Origin: Collinsella sp.
GTDB taxonomy: Bacteria; Actinomycetota; Coriobacteriia; Coriobacteriales; Coriobacteriaceae
Assembly: GCA_019414445.1 (NCBI GenBank)
Contig: DXMA01000002.1
Span: 120,000-183,999, forward strand
Direction: 5' to 3'
DNA length: 64,000 nt
In this document: one piece after another, positions 30,441-38,674 of the stretch
Position numbering within the stretch: position 1 is the stretch's first letter
Layout of the letters: every line of letters starts with the position of its first letter
The notes under the pieces: generated by a model
Told to the model about the DNA's origin: nothing
The model's database searches: none
Seen by the model: only the letters and a program-made list of their open reading frames with translations
Program-made: the position numbers and the translations under genes

Positions 30441-32165
30441 CTACGAGCGCAGTGTAATTTTATCGCGCAGCGACTTGAGGTCTTCGGTGACAGTGCGGTC
30501 TTCCTGGATCATCTTCTGGACCTTTTTGTAGCTCGTGCTGACGGTCGAGTGGTTGCGGTTGCCAAATTCGGCGCCCACCGCCGTGGTCGTCATCTCGCAC
30601 ATCTCGATGGCTAGGTAGATAGCGATATGGCGTGCTTTGGCGATATTGGCGTTGCGACGCGGGCCGATGAGCTCCTCGTGCGTCACGCCGTACTGCTCTT
30701 CGATGACGGACTGAACCGTCTGGACGTTGATCTTTTTGGCCGATGTGTCGAAGTACTGGCTGGCGATGGCGTCGATATCGTCAAAGGTGAGCTCCCCGCC
30801 CTCGCGCTCGCGGTCGCCCGCCTCGCCGGCGCAGCGCTCGCAGAAGCTCTCGAGTTCGCGGATGTTGGTGCCCGAGACCTCGGCCATGTGTTTAAAGTGC
30901 TCGTCGGTCAGGTGCCCGCCGTCGCCCCCATAGGCCGCCAGCAGCGAGTCGTCGCCTGCCTCGGGAGCGGCGACGATGGTGTTCTCGTAATAGCGCTGCA
31001 AGATCTTGTATTTCATCTCGTAGCTGGGCTCTGCGACCAAGCAGAGCATGCCGGCGTTGAAGCGGCTGGTCAGACGCTCGTCCATGCTCAGGTCCTTGGG
31101 GGCGCGGTCTGCCGCGATGACGACCTTCTTGTTGTTGCGGATGAACTCGTCCATGAGCTGGAAAAAGTAGTCCACGCTCGCGCGCTTGCCGATGATGTTT
31201 TGGATGTCATCGATGATGAGCACGTCCACGCCGTGGTATGCCTGCATGATAGGGGCGTTGCTCTTCTTTTGGCGGTCGAACTCGGTCATCAGGTCGTCCA
31301 GATATGCCTGGGAGTTGGCATACTTGACCTTGATCTCGGGCGACTTTTCGGCGAGCTCGTTTTTGATGGCAAGCAGCAGGTGCGTCTTGCCCAGGCCCGA
31401 TTTGCCGTAGATGAACAGTGATGTGCACGTGCCACGCTCGTCCGCGAGGGCGGCAAACTTGAGTGCCGAGCGATAGGCATGGCTGTTCTCGGGGCCGTAG
31501 ACAAAGTTCTCAAAGGTAAATTTTGAGTTCGCGGCGAGCGGGGCTCCATCCGCATTCTGCTCGGCCGGTACGGCCGGTGCCGGCATGGGTGAAGCGGGGG
31601 TCGCAGCTTGCGTGGACTTAGTCGGCGCTCCGCCCTTCATCTGGTTCATCATGCGACGAAAATCATCGGCCGAGAGCGTGTTCTTGATTGCAATGCCCGA
31701 ATCCGCGCCCGCCGCTGCGTCGTGAGCGATAGGCATGTGCGTGACGGGTGCGTTCGTTGACGTCGCCGCCGCGGTCGGCAACGGTGCCATGGTTTCACGG
31801 GAAACATCGCCGTGCTGGTGCTCGATTGTCGGCACGTCGCCTGCGGAGGCCGGCACCGCCGGGGAGGCAGCGGGAGCCGCGGCGGGCGCCGTCGCAGCAG
31901 CGGATTCCGCCACGGCTCCTTGCGGTGCCACGATGTCGAGCGCAATCGGTGCAAAGGCGATTTCTTCCAGATAGGCCTCAATAGTCGGCTGATGCTTTTT
32001 GAGCTGCGCGATGGCAAAGCGCGAGGGGGCCTCGATCGTGAGCGTATCTTCGGTCAGGCTTATGGCGCGCGATTGCCCCAGCATGTTGATGAGGCGTGCA
32101 TCTTGGCCGTCGCGCTGGCAAAAGGCGATGGCATCCCCCAGGATGATGCTTGCTTCCTCGTCCAC
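30441..32165 (-). CDS. dnaA: Chromosomal replication initiator protein DnaA
   Basis: Initiator that binds and opens oriC. Domain I is residues 1-85; a Pro/Ala-rich linker of more than 100 residues follows, so the protein (574) is longer than most. The AAA+ domain has Walker A GKSGLGKT near residue 253 and Walker B LIIDDIQN near 315. Domain IV carries GNRNHSTV, where most bacteria have GGRDHTTV: the Asp is Asn and one Thr is Ser. The start is GTG at 32165 with GGGAG upstream. It begins 15 bases after the GHKL gene and is probably co-transcribed with it. A parS-like sequence with two mismatches lies within the gene at 31791-31806. Confidence 0.98.
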   Translation of the reverse strand: MDEEASIILGDAIAFCQRDGQDARLINMLGQSRAISLTEDTLTIEAPSRFAIAQLKKHQPTIEAYLEEIAFAPIALDIVAPQGAVAESAAATAPAAAPAASPAVPASAGDVPTIEHQHGDVSRETMAPLPTAAATSTNAPVTHMPIAHDAAAGADSGIAIKNTLSADDFRRMMNQMKGGAPTKSTQAATPASPMPAPAVPAEQNADGAPLAANSKFTFENFVYGPENSHAYRSALKFAALADERGTCTSLFIYGKSGLGKTHLLLAIKNELAEKSPEIKVKYANSQAYLDDLMTEFDRQKKSNAPIMQAYHGVDVLIIDDIQNIIGKRASVDYFFQLMDEFIRNNKKVVIAADRAPKDLSMDERLTSRFNAGMLCLVAEPSYEMKYKILQRYYENTIVAAPEAGDDSLLAAYGGDGGHLTDEHFKHMAEVSGTNIRELESFCERCAGEAGDREREGGELTFDDIDAIASQYFDTSAKKINVQTVQSVIEEQYGVTHEELIGPRRNANIAKARHIAIYLAIEMCEMTTTAVGAEFGNRNHSTVSTSYKKVQKMIQEDRTVTEDLKSLRDKITLRS

Positions 32166-32180
32166 TGTCTCTCCCGTTCT

Positions 32181-33533
32181 TTAGCTCTGAGCTCGCACGC
32201 GAGCGGCGCCGAGTTCGGTCAGATGGTATTTCTGGCCATGCTTGATGACCAAGCCGGCCTGCGCCAAGTCATTGAGCGTGCGTGACCAAGTGGGGGCCGA
32301 GTTTCCAAACGCCCTCGCCAGATCGGTAGCACCGCACGCTTGATTTTGCGCCAGATAGCCCAGCGCGGCGTTGCCGCGATCGCTTACGAACACGTCCGGT
32401 TGTGGCTGCGCATACTGATTTGCTGCATTAGGATACATCATTTGAGCTGCTGGTTGTTGAGAACTCTGCATCGGCGGCATTTGCTGTTGAAAACTTTGAG
32501 GCCACTGTTGGTAAGGCTGCGGAGGCATCTGCTGGGCCCAGGGGTTGTACTGCTGCTGTGGCATCTGCTGGTACGGCTGCTGATATCCCTGCTGGTACTG
32601 CTGCGGGAACTGCTGGCCATACCCCAGTGGCGGCATCTGCTGATATGGATATCCCTGTTGGTACGGCTGATAGCCCATTTGCTGGCCACCCGGTGCCCCC
32701 GTCGCCTGCTGCATTGCTGCTGCATCCTGATCCGCCAGCGGCATGGCCTCTGGCGCGTTTGGCGGCATCGACATCGATGCCGCCTGGGGCTCTTGTGTAG
32801 GAAGCATTCCGGGCTGCTGCATCTGTCCCACGGGGGGCTGCATCTGTTGCGTTGCCATGGGCTGCTGCGCAAAAGCTCCCGGCAGGGGATATGTGGGCTG
32901 CTCCGTCTCGGGCCGCACGGCAGCACCGCGTCCGCCGGCACGCTCTATTTCCTGCACGCGTTTAGGGTCCAGGCTTACCGTAACCACGGTGCCGTTGCCC
33001 ATGTTGTCCTCGATGGACACGGCCCCGCCGGCGTTTTCCAAATACTCCTGCACCATGGGAAACCCTGCTCCGGTTCCACGGATATAGCGCTTCATCTTGC
33101 TGTTTGCGCTGGTAACGCCAAAGTCGAAAGCACGTTCCTTGTCGTCGATGCCGGGTCCTTGGTCAGCAAAGCGGATGGTGTCTCCGCCGTCCAGAATCGA
33201 GATGATGGGCTCGGCAAAGTGTGCGTGGATAAAGTTTTCGACAATCTCGCGGATGACCATGAGCGAGATATGGCCACCTTGTTCTTTCATGCACTGGTAG
33301 ACGGTGTTGGTCGTCTCTTCCAAATACGTGCGGACATCTTGCGGATCAATGACGATCACCCGCGGTGTCGACAGCATGTCGTCATAGACGGCGATGCGCG
33401 CGGCGTACATGGCTTTTGGCGCCTGCGTGGTCGTCTGCTCGCCTTCCGCACGCTCTTCGCGCACGCCGGTGATGTGCTCGTTGTCGGGTGCCGGGTTTCC
33501 GGAATCGACCATGGTGTAAAAGTCGTCAGACAT
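32181..33533 (-). CDS. GHKL ATPase with Q-rich middle and winged-helix C-terminus
   Basis: 450 residues in three parts. Residues about 60-195 form a GHKL ATP-binding fold: N-box EIVEN (96-100), G1 box DQGPG (124-128), G2 box GTGAG (153-157). There is no phosphoacceptor-His domain, so it resembles anti-sigma/RsbW-type ATPases more than a full kinase. Residues about 215-395 are low complexity, rich in Gln, Pro, Met, Tyr and Gly, prion-like. Residues about 397-450 look like a winged helix (LARAFGNSAPTWSRTLNDLA). It is first in the dnaA transcript and lies next to the origin region. A role linking nucleotide state to dnaA expression or origin activity is inference; I know no characterised homologue. 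No strong ribosome-binding site precedes the ATG. Confidence 0.8.
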   Translation of the reverse strand: MSDDFYTMVDSGNPAPDNEHITGVREERAEGEQTTTQAPKAMYAARIAVYDDMLSTPRVIVIDPQDVRTYLEETTNTVYQCMKEQGGHISLMVIREIVENFIHAHFAEPIISILDGGDTIRFADQGPGIDDKERAFDFGVTSANSKMKRYIRGTGAGFPMVQEYLENAGGAVSIEDNMGNGTVVTVSLDPKRVQEIERAGGRGAAVRPETEQPTYPLPGAFAQQPMATQQMQPPVGQMQQPGMLPTQEPQAASMSMPPNAPEAMPLADQDAAAMQQATGAPGGQQMGYQPYQQGYPYQQMPPLGYGQQFPQQYQQGYQQPYQQMPQQQYNPWAQQMPPQPYQQWPQSFQQQMPPMQSSQQPAAQMMYPNAANQYAQPQPDVFVSDRGNAALGYLAQNQACGATDLARAFGNSAPTWSRTLNDLAQAGLVIKHGQKYHLTELGAARVRAQS

Positions 33534-33776
33534 GCCGCTCGCAATCTTTCAAAAGGTTTCGAACAAATAGTAGCTCACCGTGCAACGTTTCTCATCTTTC
33601 GACAACTTTTCAAAACTTGTTGAAAACTTTGGAAAACGGGTGAAAAGTTCTCAACATTGCCAACATGACCTGTTGAAAACTCGATGAAATATCGTGAAAG
33701 GTTGCCATGAGGCGCAAATTTCGGTTGTGCTTATGGGGGAACCGTGTGAACTGCGCAACCTTTTACCTTTGATTTC
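33534..33776. other. Candidate oriC part upstream of the dnaA operon
   Basis: Intergenic DNA between divergent transcripts. It holds CTTGTTGAAAACT (33616-33628), CCTGTTGAAAACT (33669-33681) and weaker relatives (AGTTCTCAACATT, 33646-33658; CTTTTCAAAAC, 33606-33616). The 13-base CCTGTTGAAAACT recurs exactly, inverted, at 30415-30427 in the dnaA-dnaN gap. Gene direction changes here. Together these suggest DnaA-box clusters of a bipartite origin. Confidence 0.6.
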
Positions 33777-33806
33777 TTGACATTTGAACATTGATTTCCC
33801 TACAAT
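33777..33806 (+). promoter_or_regulatory. Predicted promoter of rpmH
   Basis: TTGACA (33777-33782) and TACAAT (33801-33806) are 18 bases apart, about 73 bases before the rpmH start. Confidence 0.75.
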
Positions 33807-33878
33807 CTTCAAGCTCACGTGTCTATATCTGCGTCCGCGTCCCCGCGGACACTCGAAATGCAGCAGGAGGAACTTAAG

Positions 33879-34013
33879 ATGAAGCGTACGTATCAGCCTA
33901 ATAAGCGTAAGCGTGCCAAGACCCATGGCTTCCGTGCCCGTATGGCCACTAAGGGTGGTCGTGCCGTGCTCGCCCGTCGTCGCGCCAAGGGCCGCAAGCG
34001 TCTCACTGTCTAG
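33879..34013 (+). CDS. rpmH: 50S ribosomal protein bL34
   Basis: Very basic 44-residue ribosomal protein, MKRTYQPNKRKRAKTHGFRA, with the family length and the conserved ending RRAKGRKRLTV. AGGAGG precedes the ATG; the 20 extra upstream codons of the open frame are not family-like. It heads the classical rpmH-rnpA-yidD-yidC-khpB cluster. Confidence 0.98.
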   Translation: MKRTYQPNKRKRAKTHGFRARMATKGGRAVLARRRAKGRKRLTV

Positions 34014-34033
34014 CAGCGATACACACATCTCGC

Positions 34034-34372
34034 ATGAAGACTATTAAGTCTCGGCAAGATTTCGAGCATGTGTTCAGTCAGGGGCGTCGTTTCAATCACC
34101 CTCTGATTCGAATGACCATATGTGAATCGGTTGGCGAAGGCGACTCCGGAAGGGTCGCCTTCGTTGGTGCTAAGCGACTCGGTTGTGCCGTCGTGCGCAA
34201 CCGATCTAAGCGTGTGATGCGCGAGGCCGCCCGCAGCTGCGGATTTCCCGTTGCGGGTTATGACATCATCTTGTTTGCAACTCCCAAGACGAGGGTTTCC
34301 TCGCCGCAGGAGATGGACAAGGCGTTGCGTTCGCTTATGAAGCGCGCCGGCGTTGCCGGGGAGGAGCGATGA
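34034..34372 (+). CDS. rnpA: Ribonuclease P protein component
   Basis: Protein cofactor of RNase P, which matures tRNA 5' ends. The 112 residues have the conserved RNR-type motif VVRNRSKRVMREAAR and the hydrophobic pocket FEHVFSQGRRF. It starts 20 bases after rpmH. Its last codons overlap the yidD start. Confidence 0.96.
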   Translation: MKTIKSRQDFEHVFSQGRRFNHPLIRMTICESVGEGDSGRVAFVGAKRLGCAVVRNRSKRVMREAARSCGFPVAGYDIILFATPKTRVSSPQEMDKALRSLMKRAGVAGEER

Positions 34373-34593
34373 GCAATCACGTTTTGCGACGTGTTGCCAT
34401 CGCTCCTATTCGCATATATCAACAGGTTATTTCGCCCTTATTGCCTGACGCCTGCATTTATTACCCAACGTGCTCGCAATACGCCATCCAGGCGATTGAG
34501 AAGCACGGTGTTTTGAGAGGCTGCTGGCTTGCCGTGAGGCGCATCGCTCGCTGCAATCCCCTGCACGTCGGCGGTTATGACCCTGTGCCCTAG
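34369..34593 (+). CDS. yidD: Membrane protein insertion efficiency factor YidD
   Basis: 74 residues with the family core YQQVISPLLPDACIYYPTCS, QYAIQAIEKHG and the ending CNPLHVGGYDPVP. Assists YidC-dependent insertion at the inner face of the membrane. ATG overlaps the rnpA stop by four bases; GAGGAG lies just upstream. Confidence 0.96.
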   Translation: MSNHVLRRVAIAPIRIYQQVISPLLPDACIYYPTCSQYAIQAIEKHGVLRGCWLAVRRIARCNPLHVGGYDPVP

Positions 34594-34622
34594 CGGGCAC
34601 TCGCTATCGGAGGAAAACTTAC

Positions 34623-35393
34623 ATGTGGGATTGGATCGTTAACATCCTTTTCGAGCTGCTCAAGCTCATCCAGACCTTTGCGGTCGACTGGGGCCTGTCC
34701 ATCATCATCCTGGTGGTCATCATCCGTCTGCTGCTGACGCCGCTTATGCTCAAGTCGACCAAGTCGACGGCTCGCATGCAGGTGCTGCAGCCCAAGATGC
34801 TCGAGATCCAGGAGCGCTATGCCGACGATCCCCAGCGTCAGGCCGAGGAGATGCAGAAGTTCTACAGCGAGAACAAGTTCAACCCCATGGCTGGCTGTCT
34901 GCCGCTGCTGATTCAGATGCCTATCCTGTTCGCCCTGTATACATTGCTGCGCAACCTGCCGCAGTACTTTAACAACGGCACGTTCTCGTTCTTCAACATC
35001 CTGCCCGACCTGACCACCACGCCGAGCGCTTCCTTTGCCGATGGCTTTATGGTTGCACTGCCTGCGCTGGTTTGCCTGATCCTGTTTGCCGTCCTGACCC
35101 TGATTCCGCAGCTCTATATGTCGCGCAACCAGACCGGCCAGCAGGCTCAGAGCATGCGTATGATGGCCGTTGTCATGACGGTCATGATGCTTTGGATGGG
35201 CTGGAGCCTTCCCGTTGGTGTTCTGCTGTACTACGACGTCTCGTCTGCTTGGCAGGTTATCCAGCAGATTTTTGTGACGCAGAAGGTCATCGACAAGGCG
35301 AAGGCCGATGAGGAGGAGCGTCTTAAGAACGCTCCGCTGCAGGTTGAGGTCACTCGTCGCGAGAAGAAGCCGCGCCCGCACAAGAAGAAGTAG
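34623..35393 (+). CDS. yidC: Membrane protein insertase YidC/Oxa1 family
   Basis: Inserts membrane proteins with or without SecYEG. The 256 residues show the conserved arginine in IIILVVIIRLLLTPLM, a cytoplasmic charged loop (QERYADDPQRQAEEMQKFY) and about five membrane helices, then a Lys/Arg-rich tail. It is the short Gram-positive form but has no lipobox or clear signal peptide. GGAGG is ten bases before the ATG. Confidence 0.95.
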   Translation: MWDWIVNILFELLKLIQTFAVDWGLSIIILVVIIRLLLTPLMLKSTKSTARMQVLQPKMLEIQERYADDPQRQAEEMQKFYSENKFNPMAGCLPLLIQMPILFALYTLLRNLPQYFNNGTFSFFNILPDLTTTPSASFADGFMVALPALVCLILFAVLTLIPQLYMSRNQTGQQAQSMRMMAVVMTVMMLWMGWSLPVGVLLYYDVSSAWQVIQQIFVTQKVIDKAKADEEERLKNAPLQVEVTRREKKPRPHKKK

Positions 35394-35410
35394 TGGGATA
35401 TCAATCTTAT

Positions 35411-35423
35411 TTAGGTACCTAAC
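35411..35423. repeat. Palindromic 12-mer, copy 1
   Basis: TTAGGTACCTAA plus C, a perfect palindrome 15 bases before khpB. The same 13 bases occur at 38915-38927. Confidence 0.5.
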
Positions 35424-35437
35424 TTTTGGAGTACGTT

Positions 35438-36007
35438 ATGTCTGAAGAGATCATCGAGGATATGCTTGAGGAGGTTGCCCCGCAGGTCGCGGGCGATTAT
35501 CCCGAGATTGCACAGCGCTACAAGGCTGGTGAAGAGCTGACCGATGAGGAGCTCGACACCATTGCCGATGTTGCTATTTCCATCCTGCGTTCCATCCTTT
35601 CGCACTTCGATGCCGCCAACTCTCCTATCGATGAGTATGAGGGCGACGAAGGTGAGCTGATTTTGGATGTAACGGCTCCCGACCTTGCTGTTCTCATTGG
35701 CCGTCATGGTCGCACCCTTGATGCCCTTCAGGTTATGTTCTCTTTGCTGGTGAGCCGCAAACTTGGCTTTAGGTATCCGGTTGTAGTGGACGTCGAGGGA
35801 TACAAGAGCCGCCGTCAGGACAAGGTTGCCTCCATGGCTCAGTCTGCTGCCGAGCGTGCCATTCGCACTCATAAGAGTGTTTCGCTTCCGCCCATGAATG
35901 CCTACGAGCGTCGACTGGTTCACATTGCACTTCGTGGCAATGATGCCGTCGATACTCATTCTGAGGGTTCTGACCCTGATCGCCATGTGGTGATTGTTGC
36001 TCGATAA
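35438..36007 (+). CDS. khpB: KH/R3H RNA-binding protein (Jag/KhpB family)
   Basis: 189 residues with a KH-like domain (GxxG loop in LIGRHGRTLDALQ) and an R3H domain (MNAYERRLVHIALRG). The N-terminal Jag_N domain of Firmicutes proteins is missing; an acidic helical stretch takes its place. Family members bind small RNAs and influence cell division and envelope synthesis. I start at 35438 (MSEEIIED) with GGAG upstream. Last gene before a terminator. Confidence 0.9.
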   Translation: MSEEIIEDMLEEVAPQVAGDYPEIAQRYKAGEELTDEELDTIADVAISILRSILSHFDAANSPIDEYEGDEGELILDVTAPDLAVLIGRHGRTLDALQVMFSLLVSRKLGFRYPVVVDVEGYKSRRQDKVASMAQSAAERAIRTHKSVSLPPMNAYERRLVHIALRGNDAVDTHSEGSDPDRHVVIVAR

Positions 36008-36025
36008 TCTACTCGAGTTTATGCT

Positions 36026-36057
36026 AAGGGGACGTGGTTTCCACGTCCCCTTTTTTT
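36026..36057 (+). terminator. Terminator after khpB
   Basis: AAGGGGACGTGG / CCACGTCCCCTT, a perfect 12-bp stem with a three-base loop, then TTTTTTT. Confidence 0.93.
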
Positions 36058-36103
36058 GTCAAAAGTTCTCGATACGCTGATTTTTGTCAGAAAGGAGCTT
36101 TCG

Positions 36104-36841
36104 TTGTTTGTACTTACTGATCAGCAAGCTGACGAGATGTTGAGTCGTCTAGCTTTCTATTGCAAAGAGTATTCCTTGAGCGTAACTGATGTTGAGCTGA
36201 GGAAATGTATTCAGCATTTGGATTTGGTTCTAGAAACAAATAAGACAACCAATCTCACCCGTATTCTTAACGTAGAAGATGCTGCAGTACTTCATATCCT
36301 CGACTCACTTGTTTTGCTCCCCTATATCAACAAGGCTCCTGAGGGAGCTTTGCTCGATATGGGAACAGGTGCGGGCTTCCCTGGTATTCCATTAACAATA
36401 ACCACGCATCGTAAAGCTACTTATATTGACTCTGTTGGCAAGAAGGTTGATGCGGTAAATTCCTTTGTCCATGCTCTTGGATTGAAACATGCCCATGCGG
36501 TTCATGATCGTCTTGAAGAATATGCTCGGAGCCATAAGAAGCAGTTCTCTGTTGTAACCGCCCGCGCACTGGCCCCTCTACCGATTCTTGTTGAGTATGC
36601 GGCTCCGTATCTGAAGGATGGAGGGCTATTTGTTATAACCAAGGGCAATCCTTCGGATGAGGAGCTTGCTTCCGGCATGTCAGCAGCTAAGATTTGCGGC
36701 TTCACTTTGCTTCTGAATGACACAATTGATTTGCCTGAAGGCTTGGGTCACAGGGAGTTCATTGTTCTTAAGAAGAGTCATCCAGCATCCGTTTCATTGC
36801 CTCGTGCAAATGGCGTGGCAAAGAAGAATCCGCTTGCCTAG
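36104..36841 (+). CDS. rsmG: 16S rRNA (guanine-N7) methyltransferase RsmG
   Basis: Methylates G527 of 16S rRNA; its loss gives low-level streptomycin resistance in other bacteria. The SAM-binding motif is LLDMGTGAGFPGIPL and VTARALAPL follows. The start is TTG at 36104, chosen because AGAAAGGAG is six bases upstream; the open frame continues upstream into the preceding terminator. Length 245. This gene is clearly less GC-rich than the genes before rpmH. Confidence 0.95.
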   Translation: MFVLTDQQADEMLSRLAFYCKEYSLSVTDVELRKCIQHLDLVLETNKTTNLTRILNVEDAAVLHILDSLVLLPYINKAPEGALLDMGTGAGFPGIPLTITTHRKATYIDSVGKKVDAVNSFVHALGLKHAHAVHDRLEEYARSHKKQFSVVTARALAPLPILVEYAAPYLKDGGLFVITKGNPSDEELASGMSAAKICGFTLLLNDTIDLPEGLGHREFIVLKKSHPASVSLPRANGVAKKNPLA

Positions 36842-36842
36842 A

Positions 36843-36858
36843 TGTTTCACGTGAAACA
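36843..36858. other. parS site 1
   Basis: Perfect TGTTTCACGTGAAACA, the conserved ParB/Spo0J binding site, directly after the rsmG stop. Confidence 0.97.
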
Positions 36859-36881
36859 TAATGGATACTAACAACTTGCAG

Positions 36882-36897
36882 TGTTTCACGTGAAACA
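36882..36897. other. parS site 2
   Basis: Perfect TGTTTCACGTGAAACA, 23 bases from site 1. Confidence 0.97.
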
Positions 36898-36920
36898 TGG
36901 CGGTTGATATCGATTCGGAA

Positions 36921-36936
36921 TGTTTCACGTGAAACA
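36921..36936. other. parS site 3
   Basis: Perfect TGTTTCACGTGAAACA, again 23 bases on, so the three sites are regularly spaced with a 39-base period; 40 bases before parA. Confidence 0.97.
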
Positions 36937-36975
36937 TCCTCCGTTTGACAGCTTTAATACACACCAGGAGGGACC

Positions 36976-37776
36976 GTGGGATTTCGCGACGTTAAGCGTT
37001 CAAAGAGCGCAAAAGACACGCGTATCATTGCAATCATCAATCAAAAAGGCGGCGTCGGTAAGTCAACGACGGCTGTAAACCTTGCAGCAGCACTGGGTGA
37101 GCAGGGTCGTAAGACACTGATTGTCGATTTTGATCCGCAGGGAAACAGCACCAGTGGATTCGGAATTGAAAAAGAAGACCTTGATCACTGCATCTATGAT
37201 GCATTGTTGAATGATGTGCCGGCAGAATCACTTGTTCTTGATACAAATTGCAAAAAGGTATTCGTAATTCCAGCTACAATTCAGCTTGCAGGCGCCGAAA
37301 TTGAGCTCGTAAGCGCAATTGCACGTGAAACCCGCCTCAAAGATTTGCTTGAGCCGATTCAGGACGAGTTCGATTTTATTTTCATTGACTGTCCTCCTTC
37401 GCTCGGCCTGCTTACTATCAACGCTTTGACCGCAGCAGACAGCGTTTTGATTCCGATCCAGTGCGAATATTACGCACTCGAGGGCGTTACGAAGCTGCTT
37501 GAGTCAATGAAGATGGTCAAATCAAGGCTGAACAAGGGCTTAGACACCTATGGTGTGCTTATGACCATGTATGACTCGCGTACTTCACTATCGAATCAGG
37601 TTGTTGAGGAGGTTCAATCGTACTTTGGTGATAAGGCGTTTAAGACGCTAATCCCCCGTACGGTTAAAATCTCCGAAGCTCCGTCTTTTGGAGAACCGGT
37701 AATTACCTATGCACCTCAAAATAAGGGTGCAAAAGCATATATGAACCTTGCAAAAGAGGTGATCAAGCGTGCCTAG
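36976..37776 (+). CDS. parA: Chromosome partitioning ATPase ParA (Soj)
   Basis: Walker-type ATPase that positions the origin with ParB and parS. The deviant Walker A is KGGVGKSTT, followed by DFDPQGN and IDCPPSLG. 266 residues. GTG start with AGGAGG five bases upstream. The three parS sites immediately upstream complete the system. Confidence 0.96.
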   Translation: MGFRDVKRSKSAKDTRIIAIINQKGGVGKSTTAVNLAAALGEQGRKTLIVDFDPQGNSTSGFGIEKEDLDHCIYDALLNDVPAESLVLDTNCKKVFVIPATIQLAGAEIELVSAIARETRLKDLLEPIQDEFDFIFIDCPPSLGLLTINALTAADSVLIPIQCEYYALEGVTKLLESMKMVKSRLNKGLDTYGVLMTMYDSRTSLSNQVVEEVQSYFGDKAFKTLIPRTVKISEAPSFGEPVITYAPQNKGAKAYMNLAKEVIKRA

Positions 37777-38674
37777 TGTAAAGAAACGTGGCGGATTGGG
37801 ACGTGGACTGAATGCTTTGGTTTCAGAGGCCGAGTATGAGACCGGCGGTTCGGCTGCATCGGCTTCAAATGCTCCATCTGAAACAAAACTACCTATTGAG
37901 GATATCGTTCCCAACCCTAATCAGCCGCGAATTCACTTTAACGAAACTGAACTTCGCGAGTTGAGCGAGTCAATCCAAGAACATGGCGTTTTGCAGCCGC
38001 TTTTGGTTCGCAAGCATGGAAACGGCTATGAGATCATCGCTGGTGAGCGTCGTTACCAGGCGTCAAAGCTTGCTGGCCTTGAAGAATTGCCAGTCATCAT
38101 TAAAGAGGTAAATGATGAAGAGATGCTGGCTCTTGCTCTTATCGAAAACCTTCAACGTTCAGATCTGAATCCCGTCGAAGAGGCTAAGGGCTATCGACAG
38201 CTCATCGATGCCAGCGGTATGACCCAGGAGGCATTGTCGAAGGCAGTAAGCAAGTCACGCTCTGCAATTACAAACTCACTGCGTCTTCTCGATCTCCCCG
38301 AAGTAGTTCAGCAGATGATTTTTGAGGGTAAACTTACTGCTGGTCACGCACGTGCGATTCTTGCAGTTCCCTATGAGGATGCTCGAATTCGACTTGCAGA
38401 GAAGGTTGTTGCGGAGGGCCTTTCCGTAAGAGCGACAGAAAATCTTGCTCCATTGTTTTCTGCCGGAGAGACACCTAAGACGCCGCGGCCTGCAACGCCT
38501 CAGTCTTTTAAAAAGGCTGCGCGTGTACTTCGTCAGGTATTTAATACCAATGTGCGCGTGAAAAGCTCGCGTGGAAAGAATAAGATTGAGATTGAGTTTA
38601 AAGACGAGGAAGAGCTCTCTCGTATTCTTGGTGAAATGATTCAGTTTGATCAAGGAGGCCAAGATGAGGAATAA
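37769..38674 (+). CDS. parB: Chromosome partitioning protein ParB (Spo0J)
   Basis: CTP-dependent clamp that loads at parS. The CTP-binding box reads GERRYQASKLAG, the second motif NLQRSDLNPVEEA, and the helix-turn-helix TQEALSKAVSKSRSAITNSL. 301 residues. The GTG start overlaps the parA end by eight bases. The C-terminal dimerisation domain (about 245-301) is present. Confidence 0.96.
   Translation: MPSVKKRGGLGRGLNALVSEAEYETGGSAASASNAPSETKLPIEDIVPNPNQPRIHFNETELRELSESIQEHGVLQPLLVRKHGNGYEIIAGERRYQASKLAGLEELPVIIKEVNDEEMLALALIENLQRSDLNPVEEAKGYRQLIDASGMTQEALSKAVSKSRSAITNSLRLLDLPEVVQQMIFEGKLTAGHARAILAVPYEDARIRLAEKVVAEGLSVRATENLAPLFSAGETPKTPRPATPQSFKKAARVLRQVFNTNVRVKSSRGKNKIEIEFKDEEELSRILGEMIQFDQGGQDEE

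Noticed and set aside
28289..30457. 722-residue plus-strand open frame
   Set aside because: Antisense to recF and dnaN, which are certain genes; no motif of its own.
32500..32900. Repetitive DNA resembling a short tandem or CRISPR-like array
   Set aside because: The repetition is codon-level Gln/Pro/Met/Tyr low complexity in the GHKL gene; no constant repeat-spacer structure.
36056..36103. Upstream TTG start for rsmG
   Set aside because: It lies in the T-tract of the khpB terminator and has no ribosome-binding site, whereas TTG at 36104 has AAGGAG.
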